Part shown: positions 11,325 through 22,984 of the stretch, one piece after another
Layout: every line of letters begins with the position of its first letter
How positions within the stretch are numbered: position 1 is the stretch's first letter
Origin: Schistocephalus solidus
Lineage: Eukaryota > Platyhelminthes > Cestoda > Diphyllobothriidea > Diphyllobothriidae
DNA length: 64,000 nt
NCBI GenBank assembly: GCA_017591395.1
Contig: WEDG01003335.1
Span: 1-64,000 of the forward strand
Direction: 5' to 3'
Notes under the pieces: model-generated
The model's input: only the letters and a program-made list of their open reading frames with translations
Database searches by the model: none
Told to the model about the DNA's origin: nothing
Position numbers and translations under genes: made by a program

Positions 11325-14300
11325 GTGAGGGTGCGTTCCCCAAATGTGATAGCGTGCAGAGTTGTCACAGGACATCCAGCCAGGTCATGAGTGAACCAGG
11401 ATGGAAGATGATTTGCCGGTTAGGACAGCCAGGATTGGCCACCACTGGTGCGCAAGTGCCAATAACGACGAAAGTTCCAGCGTTAAAACATGCGCACTAA
11501 AAGCACTTATCGCTCACCGAGTTCAAATCGCCACGCTATAGCCGGCGTAGGTTGCAGACCCTCACCTCTTTCTATGTAATCATTTCCAGCTGATATCTTA
11601 GTACATTATGGAGTGACACAGGGTGGAAGGCTAAATAATGGAAGCTGTGTACAAGCTTCCACCTAGAATTCAGTCAGAAAACTGAGATAACTGATGGACA
11701 GCAAAATTTACATCGACACGCTAATACGTACATTAGAAGCTCCCGAAGCCTAGGACGGACGTGAAAGCACACTGGACGAGTCACAGGAATAGAGCATGCC
11801 CTCCCTAGTCCGATGGCCTAATGCATGCTTCCAGGGCTTTTCAGTATAGTGTTAAGGCTAAGGTTTGGGTATGATTAGGGTTAGGGGCTAGTGATAGGAT
11901 TAGGGTAATGACTCGATAACATTAATCCATCCTGGAAAGTGGGCGCAGCCTCTTCAACAGGCTGTGCGTACGGTACACTAAAGGAATGAATACAGAAGGA
12001 GAGAAAAGGATAATTATATAGCAGGAGCAAAGGAAGGTGTGTCTAGGTTCGATGGTCTACAATTCAAGGTTTCCGAAACCGAAAGGCAGGGAAGGTACAG
12101 TTATCGGATAAACTGACTAGGGCGACAGAGCGTACACGCGGCTTGACCTCCAGAGACAGCAAGTGCTCTCACCAGTCGTGTCGCCTATCTATGCTGTTTA
12201 TCCCAGCGCAGTCTATCTGCATCTGAGCATTGTGCAGCGCAAAAAATCGATGAAGACAGATGTATCGATCGGCATCAGGGTATCGGAGACTCGAGGGCTA
12301 AATCGAAAGTACCCAAGCAGTGATAGGCGGGCTCGCTAGGTAGATCAAAGGCCTCATGAGCGAACGGTGAGCCATCGATCTAGGAATACCTCAAAAAACT
12401 TCAAAGCGTCAAAACTCGGTAGGGATATGGATTTGAGATACCGGATGAGACCGTCAACTTTCGGAAAGATGTTAGAACATCTACTGAACGATGACAGGGT
12501 GTTTGACGTATCTAAGTGGACAAAAGGCGAACTTCTTAAGCCGCAGTTGTGGAACCACAGAAAAGTCCGATTTGCAGTGCACAGATAAAAAGCATTTGAA
12601 CGAAATCAAACCGATCGAAAAGGGTAAAACCTGCGGCTTTCGACATATCCCCAAGGACGGTTAGCTTTTGATATAAAACGCGAATCAGATCAGTCTTCAA
12701 GATAGTGATGTTGCCAAATAGAGCATTGCTGAAGTTCTAAGGATGAAGCATGGGGCACCAGTTAGGCGATATCATCTTTTTCAAGGACTTCTACTTACGA
12801 ACGTAACGAAAATCACCAGTTGATGAATTGAGAACAACGCAAAATTAGGATCCGTCGACTGTCTGTGTATCAAACTGCAATGGCCGTTTACTTTGAATTT
12901 CGGCTACAGTAGGACAAGAAGTACCCGGAACATAAAAAAAATAGACCACAGAAGGACTAAAATGTAATAAAAAAATGGAACTCGACAGGCAGGAATTACC
13001 AAGGAGGAGTTTAATCAAGATGGGGCACCCGAAAAGCATCCTTCATAATGGACATTCAGAGTAAGGACTTATGGAGGCAGAAGCTGGTAGAAGCCGATGA
13101 CGGATGAAAATTCTTGCTGGGCAGCATGGTGGTCCTATCATTGAGTTACCAGCATTCGACCAAAGTGTCCAAGATTATGAGGAAAGCAGTCCTTTACAAA
13201 TCGGAATGAGTTTAGGTTGCTAAAATGGGCCATAGCGCCAAGGAAAGGGAGTGGATTCAAATTGGGTAACTAGGTGAGAGTAGACACCTTACAAAAAGTA
13301 GGATTTTTAAGGCAGCTATCAGTCAATGTCGGATAAATTTTATTAAGTTAAAAGCCCCTTTAGACTTGAAAACACCGATCAGACTTATCGTCATTAACGA
13401 AAAGTGAAAATGAGTTTGGGGTTAGCAGAGAGGCTGCTGGGCTTCCTATCTTACTGGTAAGTTTACTGATGAGCACTGGAAGCGGTGGAGTGCAGTGCCG
13501 TAGTGGACCTTGGGACCAACATTCACGTACTCTCAGTATCTTCCGACAGAACCGGGGGTAAGAATGGTGGATATGACGGCTTTGTGCCCGTTGGGATGGT
13601 CAGCTGGAGAACAATTTAACGACCCCAGAATCCGGAGTATCATTTCCAAGACTGAGAAAGCTGGGAAATTAGTGAGGGCTTGAGGTGGCGAAACTCCATC
13701 AAGCGCTCAACCCATTATAAAAAATGAAGTAAGTGCACGAACTGCTAAAGCGTTTCCCCAGATGCTTTACCAGATTTTGATCGAGGTTTCCGAAACCCAG
13801 GCAGTAGAGGCTTTGGAAGATATACAAATTGACCATTGTGATGCACTGGGTTGGAAGTGGGGGGATAAAGGGAGCAATGATTTCAAAACATAGATGAAGA
13901 TCAACGAATGATTTGACTTGAATCTGTTGAGATTACTGTATACCCAAACTCCCTTACACACAGAGTGAAGACAAAAATTATGAGAAGTTACCGTCTCATG
14001 AGAGATTTCTTTCAAGGCGATTTTTTTATTAAAAGCAGAAGTTTTCCACGCCGGACCACAATTCTGTTACATTTAACACTTCAGTCACTCAAGCAGGTCA
14101 AAAGCACACACTAGGACCGTAAAAATGACAGTCATCCCGTCTTCTAAGCAGAGTAAAGACGTGCGCAAAATAAAACAAGTCAGTGTTTTAATGCGACTGC
14201 TGCACCTTCGTTCGAGGTGGAGGGCTGCGAACCGTCTGTCTGGCCCCCACTCGATTGGGGTTAGCGTCGGTCATCTGTTGCCATAAAGACAGCAGGGATA

Positions 14301-15590
14301 GATTTCACATATGAAAATCGAGTTTCTCAGCAGTTAAAGTATCTGGCTGGTGCTTCTATGTGGTCCGAAATCTCAACATGCAGGAGATAGTATACGTGTA
14401 GTCGGAACCCAAAATGTCAATACGGCGAACGTTCTCTGAGGTACCCGATAGAGAAGTTGCTCACACACGTAAGAGACCTTGCAACACTGTAAAACAAGTT
14501 GCAGTTATTTGCAGTGCTTTGGTTCATAGAGTACAAATCAGACTCGTAAGTACAGCATCAAGCGGTTCCATCCTACAACACCTTCTCCTAGTTCCAAATA
14601 TGGTTGTTATCTCAAAAATATAATGGGAGTGGGTAATGCTAAATAACTTGCTGATAAGTGGCCTTAAGAACCTTGCTGTACCGAATGCCAACTAAAAGTC
14701 TGATTAGAAAAGATTCATCACCCTGGTTTATTTTTTATCAATCAGCGCTCACTTCGCTCCAGTCTGGCCTAAGGCGGTAGCAGGTGATGTCTTGAAGTTT
14801 GGAACCATTTCGTCCGACAACCTTTTTATCACTCTGTCCATCATTAGGTGTTAAAATGAACAGACTAGGAAACTTTCCGGCTTTTCTATATTCACAGTGA
14901 GTAGAAACCCACTGAAAAGTGAAGATTCAGAATTTCTTGAATGAAAAAAAGACGAGGTTTTTTATCAAACGGAATGATTACTTTGCAAAAATGATAGTCC
15001 ATGTCAAATTAATGGAAAAGGATACTTCTAGAATAAGACCAATTAAATGATTTTATGGAAACCAAGGTAAGGTTTTTTAAAGAAATATTCCTCTTTTTTT
15101 AATCGTTTATTGCAAATTTTTGGCATGTTTGCTGTTAGGATGGTAAAATGCGATTCCCAGGGGAAAAGTTCAATGGGACAGGTTTATCTATCGTCTGACT
15201 ATTCGGCTACTCATTTTCAATGTATTGACTATCCTGTTGGCCGTTCTCATTACGCAAAGCATTTTGTTAATGCCGACTATTAGTCTGGACTAAATACTCG
15301 AGCCTATCAGCAGAGACAGCATGAGATAATTCATGCTCAAGGGTACTCGGCTACACATTCAAGTCCACCGAGGCCAAAATTCTTCAAGAGATGAGCATCG
15401 TGAGAGCCAAGGGCTACTTGAGTCCTGGTTCACCGGTATCTGCCTATTAACGAGTGTCCTCACCTACCATCCTTCAGTACTGAGAATTAGCCAGAACAGA
15501 GAAGCTAGTCGAACGGGGAGTACGCAATGAGAAACGTCTTCCAGGGTCATTGTCGATGAACTAAATGACAAAGTAATTGCTGATAGAAGC
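11325..15590. other. Stretch without a recognised gene
   Basis: No RT, transposase or host protein is recognisable on either strand. The longest readable frames are short. One at 12,367-12,588 (+, 73 codons, with LRYRMRPSTFGKMLEHLL and DDRVFDVSKWTKGEL) has a protein-like composition but is closed by stops on both sides, and I do not recognise it. Around 13,440-13,680 the plus strand again reads as short protein-like pieces (LGPTFTYSQYLPTEPG, MTALCPLGWSAGEQF) between stops. This may be a decayed element of unknown type. Moderate-GC islands near 11,380-11,560 and 14,200-14,290 resemble dispersed-repeat material. Confidence 0.4.
11862..11912 (+). repeat. Degenerate interstitial telomere-like repeat
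   Basis: A ~50-bp patch contains several TTAGGG-like units in imperfect tandem (gattagggttaggggcta, then ggattagggtaatg). TTAGGG is the usual flatworm telomere repeat. The patch is too short and too mutated to be a working telomere. Confidence 0.5.
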
Positions 15591-15599
15591 AAACAAGCG

Positions 15600-16791
15600 A
15601 GTTCCAGGAAACATATCCGGAGAAGAAGATGCGATCGCTGGAACTTGGCGTTTATTGGCCTGACGTTCTGGATTCCTTCTTGAACTCATCATCAGAAAAG
15701 TGTACTAGGGGAAATAAGGTTCACAGTATTTAAAGGGCGCGTTTTTCAGGCCACCACATGCCTACTATATTTAGTAGCCCTCGTGTGCATCGCGAGTGGT
15801 CGAAGTTGATGCGATGAGTGCTTTTCGGTCTGCACCCGAGTCGTTAATGACAGCACCATCATCGATCCTTGGCATGACGATTACTTGGCTCGCTAGCACC
15901 GGGATTGCTGGTCACCCGCATCATCCCCGCGTGGCTTGTAATTTTGCCGAGGTAAAATCGCAGCAAAGATAGGGCGCAGCGAGGTAATTGCGCTTATTTT
16001 CAACTGCAGGTCCGGGAACGATGATTCAAGCAGTCCACGGCTCACGTGGTTGTAAGCCCTTGCGAGAATTTTGGCGATGTGGCCAGGTCCCTTCGCATGG
16101 GCTATGACACGAGAAATAGTGTCCTTTCTACTCACTGCTGCTGCATGCTCGGCCATTCGCGTGCAGAGTAGTTTCCCAGTTTCTTCGACGCATTTGCTTT
16201 GTACGTGATTGCAAAAAATTCGGTAAAAAACTCCAACCGTTTCCTGCCGTGGCAGCGGATCTTTCGGCTTTATTATTTGGCGCCTAGTAGTTGCTTCTGG
16301 TCGGTGTGCAACTCCAAATCTGAGTGGTGTGAGAAGGCGGCTAACGGTTTCTGAGACTTTCTTCACGTGCTGTAGCGCTCGCCAAAGTTTGGGACTGGTG
16401 CGTTTCGGTCTCTCGCCTTGGTTGCGCAGGCAACTGTCAACACATTTGCGTGGGTAGGAGTTTCCTCTGAGCGCCCATCAAAGATATGCAATTTGGAAAC
16501 TTTATTTTATGGTTCACTGCAGTCGGTCACAAGCAGTCGATAAGGCGCCCGTACGGATGTGCATTTTCGACTCGTTGGGAGATGGCTGTTGAAGCTCAGC
16601 ACACGTTTCGTATTTGTGGCTTGCTTGAATACGTTAGTTTCCAGGCCACCACAATCTTTGCTACAAACGAGAACATCAATAAAGGCTAGCTGGTCATTTT
16701 TTCCTTCACCGTAACTTGGATGTCCAGGAATACGCCCTCGAGGTGTTCTTTGAATAATTGATCGAGTAATTCTTCCGCTACCATCCAACAC
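15600..16791 (-). mobile_element. Penelope-like element fragment (PLE-1): RT end, GIY-YIG endonuclease and 3' tail
   Basis: The minus strand reads, from 16,791 downward, through the C-terminal part of a Penelope-type reverse transcriptase (NDQLAFIDVLVCSKDCGG, then VLSFNSHLPTSRKC). A broken linker follows (SYPRKCVDSCLRNQGERPK at about 16,470-16,410), and then a 157-codon frame at 16,366-15,893 with the GIY-YIG endonuclease. In that frame the hydrophobic GIY strand appears as GVFYRIFC (residues 45-52), the YIG region has decayed to KCVEETGKLL, and the following helix is CTRMAEHAAAV. KPKDPLP just before it is the linker motif seen in many PLEs. The 3' tail (15,892 to ~15,600) contains cattaacgactcgggtg and an aacgtcaggccaataaac string. 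There are stops at about 16,507 and 16,480, and the upstream RT core with its YVDD box is absent. It is a dead, 5'-truncated copy. Confidence 0.8.
15893..16366 (-). pseudogene. GIY-YIG endonuclease domain of PLE-1 (no complete gene)
   Basis: This is the longest open frame of the element, 157 codons. It opens at a GTG only because the frame is uninterrupted there; the true reading continues upstream in frame through WRALQHV and PKLW, so this is not a real start. Family role: GIY-YIG nucleases of Penelope-like elements nick target DNA for retrotransposition. The conserved R-M-x-E-H helix is present, but the canonical tyrosine and glycine of YIG are lost (CVE), so activity is unlikely. Confidence 0.75.
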
Positions 16792-16799
16792 GGGTGATG

Positions 16800-18110
16800 A
16801 AATTGCGCCGACTAACGACTCAAATGTCTGCCATCAAGCAATTACAGCACCCGAGGTTAACCATCTTTACAGAAAGAGGGAAGCGGTTAACTTTTCTACG
16901 TACACAGTAGCATAATGATGACAACTTATAAATACTGCAAACCATTGCGCCTGAAGTAACAGTATCTGAGACTGTTTCTGTTGGTGGTTTCGAGCATGAT
17001 TCCGAAATGGTGGGCGATCATATTAATTTCTTCTCAACTGCCTTCTGGCAATTAAATGTTCACTTGTATTAGTGATTCTGCTCCTTGTTTTAATTTTTTT
17101 TGCTGGCCACCAATTTCTGAGAGTGAACAGTCTGGCAGTCGACGATGAACTCCATCAACAGTACGGTGCACATCGATGTCACGAAGGATGTCTGCGGCAA
17201 CAATGGCACTCACCGACGCCAAACGGATATCAGGATTTTATGCCCTGCTGCTCCTGTTGATCGCTCTAAAGAGGTAACAATCAGATTACGCTTCCAAGTA
17301 TAATGGACATTCTTTACAACAGCCATCCTCTTTTCCTGCAGTCTCCAATCTGCTTTTATTCCACACTAAAGCCCAGATCTTAATTATATTGAAAATCATT
17401 TTGCCCTTACCAAAAGAAAGTGACAAATTGCAAAGAACAATCTCTGAATACAACGAAAGCTTAAACTTCTGCCTAGTAATCACTTTCAACAGACCAGTAT
17501 GTACAACCTGGCTTTCTCTATATCTTACAGACTCTATACCGTTTTACCTGCATATGGGCAGGCAGCAACTTACTGATTTTTCGTGTTGACCTTCCTTTCT
17601 CACTCTTTTCTGCTCTCTTTGCCTACCATTCTTATGCAGCCGGATATTTAGCCTCAATGAAGTGATTTGCAATAGTGTCCTTTTCTGAACTTCTACTTTT
17701 CAGTAAAAATAAGCCAATTTCAGGTAAGTAAATATTAATGAATACACCAAAGAAGTCCTGCTCTTTAGGAACTACCTCTTCTTTACTGCTGTGAGACGTA
17801 TGGGGACGCAGAATGGGCGGATTTTGCCTTTTATAGACGCATTAACTTTCGCGAGTTATAAAATATCCTGCAGATACTAGGGTAATCAATAGATCTCCCA
17901 TCAGAACATCAGCGCTCTCCTTTCATGTGAATTACTACTTCTCATCGCCAATAAGGGGTCGACGCACTTGCAGTTTATTCTGAAGTGTTGAACTTCGTGC
18001 CAAATGATCAGAGATGCCGGATTATCCAGGTCTGTGGTTCGGGTAGGGTTGTCTGCTATCAGATAGTATGTCCAAAATAGCCAACCCACTCCTCCCTGTA
18101 GGTCTTCATT
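16800..18110. other. Stretch without a recognised gene
   Basis: Upstream of PLE-1 no RT core could be traced on the minus strand. A small plus-strand frame at 17,072-17,260 begins with a hydrophobic stretch (LLLVLIFFAGHQFLRV) that resembles a signal or membrane segment, but it has no partner exon or recognisable domain and sits in AT-rich sequence. From 17,300 to 17,880 I see nothing. From 17,900 the GC content rises as the sequence approaches the repeat at 18,123-18,353. Confidence 0.35.
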
Positions 18111-18122
18111 TGATGAATACTT

Positions 18123-18353
18123 CTATTCAGTCGCAGCTGCAGATATATAACAATATAAGTGACCTCGAAGGTTGTCAGCCAACGATTTACCTGAAACCTC
18201 ACAGTCAACCCCGTGTGAGTTTGTGCGGACTGGCCTGAAAGTCAAGCTGTAATAACTCCTGCTTACGATGAACTTAACAGTTTTCCGACTCATTTTGATT
18301 GGAGGTGCCTCCCTTCGTGTGAAACGCTGGTCCGTTTTGGGGTGTGGCAGCAC
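18123..18353 (-). repeat. Diverged copy of repeat family R (minus orientation)
   Basis: Read on the minus strand, this block contains aagcaggagttattacagc followed by ttgactttcag, corresponding to aagaaggagctattgcagc followed by ctgactctcag in the 54.7-56.1 kb array. A ttggctgacaaccttc string then parallels gtcagttggcaaccttc. Similarity is roughly 70-80% over short stretches only, so this is an old copy. A 76-codon open frame over it has no recognisable domain. Confidence 0.45.
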
Positions 18354-18359
18354 GCCTAG

Positions 18360-19029
18360 GTGAGGGTTTACGTTGGGTTTGCGCCCGATTATGCCTTCAG
18401 TCCTCTTAAATCTGTGTTAGAGGTATCATTCTAACCCTTCAGCTTTAAGAAAGCGTGATATCAGATGTGAAAATCGGATGGTATGCCGGATTTTAAACCG
18501 AATAATCTGGACGAAAAAGCCCGTTCTCTGGGTGCCACCTAAATCTTATTCAATTCTAGCTTTATTTTATGTCCTTGGGTATTAATACTACCGACTATAC
18601 AACTGGCAAGACAACGTGGTGTAAAAATTCTTATTACAATCGGTAACGCTTTCACACAGGCTCAGATTAATTAAAAATTCCGTGATCACTTTAGACCTAA
18701 AGACAAAACCAAGGCTTACGTTGTAAAAATGCGATCTATTTCAAAATCCAAGAGGATACTTTTATTTCGACAATAACGTGTGCTCCTTCTGTCTAACATA
18801 CGTCTACGTTAAAATCGTTTTAAACTTTGATTTATTTGCATCAGCCATAAAATTGGTTAAACCATTCCATGTATTTCTAACAGAAGAAAGGTGGTCCCAC
18901 TTAGCGGATAAAGGATGTTAAAGCATACTGCCCGCTTAGTTGCGTGTAGCACGTTTTCATAGTGATATGCAACGAAAAGAAACGTTTTCTCTAAAAAGCT
19001 TGTCTAGGCCAGTGCTTATGAAGACGAGG
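18360..19029. other. Stretch without a recognised gene
   Basis: AT-rich sequence between the family-R relic and dispersed repeat copy A. I find no coding frame, RNA gene or repeat that I can support. Confidence 0.4.
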
Positions 19030-19690
19030 TCAACCGGCGGAAGGGTTTGAGCGACTAATTCATCCCGCGAAAAGGTTCGTTAGAAAACAAATGCAGAAAG
19101 AATGCTAAAATTGTGAAACCTGAAGCGCCACTCTATTCTGCTCCTGATGAGTCTATTTACAAATAACGAGACCTCGGCATTTCTTAGTAATTGCATTTTC
19201 TTCGAAATCCAACTAGCAGGCTTGTCCAGATAGTGAGGTATTCTGCGAAAACATTAAAAGGATCCGGCCCACGCGTCTGCTGGGTAACACTGTGACCGAA
19301 GGCTTAATGCGGCCCTCGGCGGGGCTTCGTAGCTCAGTTGGTTTGAGCGTTAGCTGTACTAACGCCTTTCCCTTGCTGGCGTGTGTTCGTATCCCACCGA
19401 GGCCACCGAGTTTTTCACAAGTGGGCAAAGGAATAACCTAAAGTTACTTAATTCAAGTGATAATCACGGAAGGGAAAGAAGGTGGGTGAGGTCAAAACTG
19501 TGCAGGTTTGTTTTTCGAAGATCCAGTCACCACACCAGTTGCTACTGTCTCCCTTTAGAGCGCGGTTGATCTTTGGTAAAGTGGACAGTTAAAATATCTT
19601 CGTTTGTCTTTGCTGGGTCCCCTTATTTGAAAACGAAGTGTTCAGTGGCGGGGGAAGAGGGTGAGAGCGAAGCTCTGCTGATAGGTAGCA
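19030..19690 (+). repeat. Dispersed repeat, copy A (inverted partner at 22,985-23,545)
   Basis: This block matches the reverse complement of 22,985-23,545 over nearly its whole length. Shared strings include aacaaatgca, cctgaagcgccactctat, ctgctcctgatgagtctat, acgagacctcggc, gataatcacg, agggaaagaaggt, gtgaggtcaaaact and accacaccagttgctactgt. Identity is about 80-85%. The coding-like frame preserved in copy B is broken here by stops and frameshifts. Copy A also carries ~115 extra bases holding a tRNA-like sequence (19,323-19,404). Confidence 0.8.
19323..19404 (+). repeat. tRNA-derived SINE or tRNA pseudogene with A and B boxes
   Basis: The sequence folds as a tRNA-like cloverleaf. A 7-bp acceptor stem pairs 19,323-19,329 with 19,398-19,404 (one G-U). 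The D stem is gctc/gagc (19,332-35 with 19,345-48) inside the A-box motif tagctcagttgg. The anticodon-arm stem gcgtta/taacgc encloses gctgtac. An extra ~15-nt variable region follows, as in class II tRNAs. The T arm has one mismatch and a B-box-like gtgtgttcgtatccc. The decayed B box, the mismatch and the insertion inside a dispersed repeat argue for a SINE head or tRNA pseudogene rather than a working tRNA. No CCA is expected in the DNA; accgag follows. Confidence 0.7.
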
Positions 19691-19699
19691 TAATTCTGA

Positions 19700-22650
19700 G
19701 AAAGGTTTCAACTTACTAAAAATCTGCGGCAATGAAACGTACCATCTGACCGGATACCTATGTGCTCTAGTTGTAATGACTTCCTTTCAATTTTCCTCTA
19801 AATAACTTTCAGCAATAGGTTATCCTGTTTTCCGAAAAACCGTTTCCCGTTGCTGTGACAGGCTTCAGCAGTAACCTTTTGGCACGCCCGATACTACACC
19901 TAAATATAAATTTAGACTCCTTGTCCTCGTCTTGAAGGGTGAGACAGATACCATTCAGGTCCCTCCCATGGCCTTTGTCTAACGCGCAGGGCGGATCCTC
20001 TTCGCATGGAGCTAAAAAAGCATTAGTGGATGCGAGGTGACTCACTCGGGCTAATCCTGACATTGGATATACGACCGCGCAAGAGAAGCTGGTGGAAATG
20101 CTGAGTTCGCGGTAAATAAAATCCTCTGCATCCTGTCTCTCTTTTGACGGCAGTGGGCGTGTAGGTGTCCAACCAGACTACAGATGGACTAATTGGGTAG
20201 GCTCTTTCTACAGCCTATTTAAAGTTGTATCTTTGAGGAAATTGTATATATCCAGGTTAGTCAATCCAGAATCTAAATCTGCCTTCACAATTAAGTTATA
20301 TTGCGAAGGCTTACCTGTCAGTAAACTAATTTCTTTGCAACCCTCTTCTGTTTTCTCCTTCTCTGTCCATACGAGGTTTCTGCTAAGAAATGGTGACCAT
20401 GTGTGCCGATCCTAGTGCCCCAGACTGGTTGGCAGGTCATCGTGAACTGCATGCCTATAATAGGGTAATATCTTACACGTCAAACACTATTCGTATTTCT
20501 TCAAAGATGCAGGCCTACTTTCAGATGCACTGATGTTAAAAGAGCCCAGCTGGCATGTGTTCACATCGTGCTAGCAGGTGGTTAGTAGTGAATATTGCTC
20601 TGGTGCGTTCTATTGTTCGATTTGATCATTACGGCTTTTCCATTTTAAATCCTTGTTTCAGCTATGACCAGGGTGATTGATTAAAGATGTATACGAAAAC
20701 GTTTTGCAGCGATATAAAGTAGGGCAGTCCTCCATGATAATCTTCTGCAGTTGGCTATCATTCTCCCTGGTGGGCATGGAAAATTTGTGTTTCCAAAGCT
20801 GTCTACCTTGCATCCTCGGTAGGAGGTTAAACACTGTCTCTGATATTTAGGAGCCGGCCGTATCCACATCAAGACCTTTCGCACATCTCTGGTTCTCGCC
20901 GATAGCACGAATACTTAACGGGGTAAATAATTCTTCTGACTTGTGGAGACCTCGTGGTTTTCTCCATAAAACGATAGAATAAGAGAATATTCTGAAATTG
21001 TTTTATTCAACACAAAAAATTCGTTTAATCCGATGTCACTCGTGTCACCTTGACAATCAGTAGCGTGGCCTTCCAATACTTTGTAAGCCGATAACCGTGA
21101 GGAAATTTTCCATCGCCATGCTATCCGTGTATACCTCGAATTCATTTATTTGGTTAGCTGACCCACGCTACTGGTCTCCCGGAGGTTATTCTTAGATAGA
21201 GATCAAGCATTCTTTGATCAGATCTCAGCACCGTATCTTGCTTTTAGCACGATAAAGTTCGGTTTTTGTCTTCACCAAACGACCTCATTGTCTGTAACTT
21301 TAACTAGCAACCGATCGCATGGGAAGTTAACAAAAATGCTGAAATACATTTTCGATTAGAACTGGTTACTTGATTGGGGTTTTGATATTTAATACCTTGC
21401 AGCATAATCCCAAAGATAATTCGGATACGCCAGGGTGTCGGATTTGAATGCAAGTCTTTTAGGCTGGTTATAAAAACCCCATTCAAATCAAATGGACTAC
21501 TTATCTAATGGGCATTTTTCAATTGCTTTTCCATCCATTTAGAACTTTGAATGTATTTTAACGGATAGCCACAGCAAAATTATTCTTTCTTGGTACTCAT
21601 TTAAAACTAATTTACCACTTCTTCTAATATTTTTTTCCTCGAAGGAATTTAATATTATGGTTTTAAAGGATTTTTATAATTCCCGACTAATTTTGTGTCC
21701 CATTTTTCGTTGCATTGGGTTTTGGGTTTTTCTGTCTAAATGCTGCATCCTTGATGTTTTGGCAACAACACGCATTTCTTTATGTCACGAAGAATATAGC
21801 ATATAGGTTTTTAATTTTTTTACTGATGGAAACATTTTTGGATACTTCATAAGGGGCATTAATAAATGGACAGATATGGTGCTATTTGAATGGACGTTGT
21901 ACGATATTAAAAATTCTCCTTATTAGAAATTTTTAACAAGCAGAGCATGCTTCGAGTAAAAAAATTTAAAAAGATATGATTATCTGTCAACTGAGTAGAG
22001 GAAAAAATAGTGTTGCTTACGTTTTCTATAAAACATATTTGAATATATAAGGGTATGGAAAAACAATAGAGAAAGCCTACTACATAAGTAGTCTTTTTTG
22101 AAGAGTTTGGTTTTACAGACAATTAAAAAGAAGTGCATTCAAAATCCGGCATCCTGGCGTGTACGAAATATCTTCGGATTGCGTGAGAGAGGTAAAGCAC
22201 TAACCCTCAACTCCTCTGCCTCGTCAGAGTGATGTATTGCCCGGTCTTGGCCGTTGCACTCAGTTCAAATTCGTGGAGGCACAGGCGGGAGTCGGAGCAC
22301 ATTTTGGGCCAATGGGGAATGATCAACTCAAGTCGTTATAAACATCATCCCTCCATCGACGTGCATGCATCCCACTCGTTCTCCCTCACCAGCGCACGAT
22401 AGTTCTTCCATTTTAAATTTAAAAATACCACGAGTACTGTAAATTAATCAAATCTTATCATAAAGACGACTGCACCTTCAACCTCATCTGGTTTCTCGTC
22501 GTTCCACTTTTTTTTTCACTCGGAAGGTGGCAGGAGACGAGGTTGGAAGCGATGTTTGGCCAGTTATTTTCCCTGGTAACTCAAATGCCACATGCCTGCT
22601 GCACTCCGAGTCGACTGAATTCCATCTCATCTCAGACTGAGTTCACTCCC
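19700..22650. other. Stretch without a recognised gene
   Basis: Mostly AT-rich sequence, very AT-rich from 21,500 to 22,130. Frames such as 20,681-20,908 (-) and 20,915-21,145 (-) are short and lack recognisable domains. At 22,170-22,290 a moderate-GC patch ends with cagttcaaattcgtgg, faintly B-box-like, and could be an old SINE. The evidence is too thin to call one. Confidence 0.35.
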
Positions 22651-22659
22651 GTGAAATAA

Positions 22660-22984
22660 AGAGAAAAGGGTTAGTCGAACATATTTATTGAACTTCTAAC
22701 GTTTCGTAGAGTCTGGGCAACTGAACATTTCCGAAGCGTAAATTTACAAAATCTAACAGAAGGGTAAATGACTTGGCCAGGTTAGGAAGGGGGCATCGTA
22801 TCGAAACTGAGGGGTCCTGCTAGGTGGCAATCTTGCAGGCAACAACGGATGCCAGTCTGCTGCCACTAGGGTTTTGCCCCAAATTGACTATTCGCTTTGG
22901 GACCATAGCTAGTCCGTCAAACGTGACGGGACCGACCATCATTCCCGAGTCGTTTATGACTCTTGCTTAAATTTGCGTACAAGG
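22660..22984 (-). mobile_element. Probable Penelope-like element 3' tail
   Basis: On the minus strand this contains cataaacgactcggg, 14 of 15 bases shared with the tail of PLE-1 (cattaacgactcggg). At a comparable later position it has gaaacgttagaagttcaataaa, against gaacgtcaggccaataaac in PLE-1. It directly abuts dispersed repeat copy B in the same orientation. No GIY-YIG frame is readable, so the assignment rests on these short shared motifs only. Confidence 0.35.

Noticed and set aside
12367..12588. 73-codon frame with basic, helix-like composition
   Set aside because: Stops on both sides and no family match; could be a scrap of an unknown element but cannot be supported.
19323..19404. A functional class II tRNA gene
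   Set aside because: The B box is degenerate, the T stem has a mismatch, the anticodon arm does not resolve cleanly, and the sequence is an insertion inside a dispersed repeat; SINE or pseudogene is more likely.
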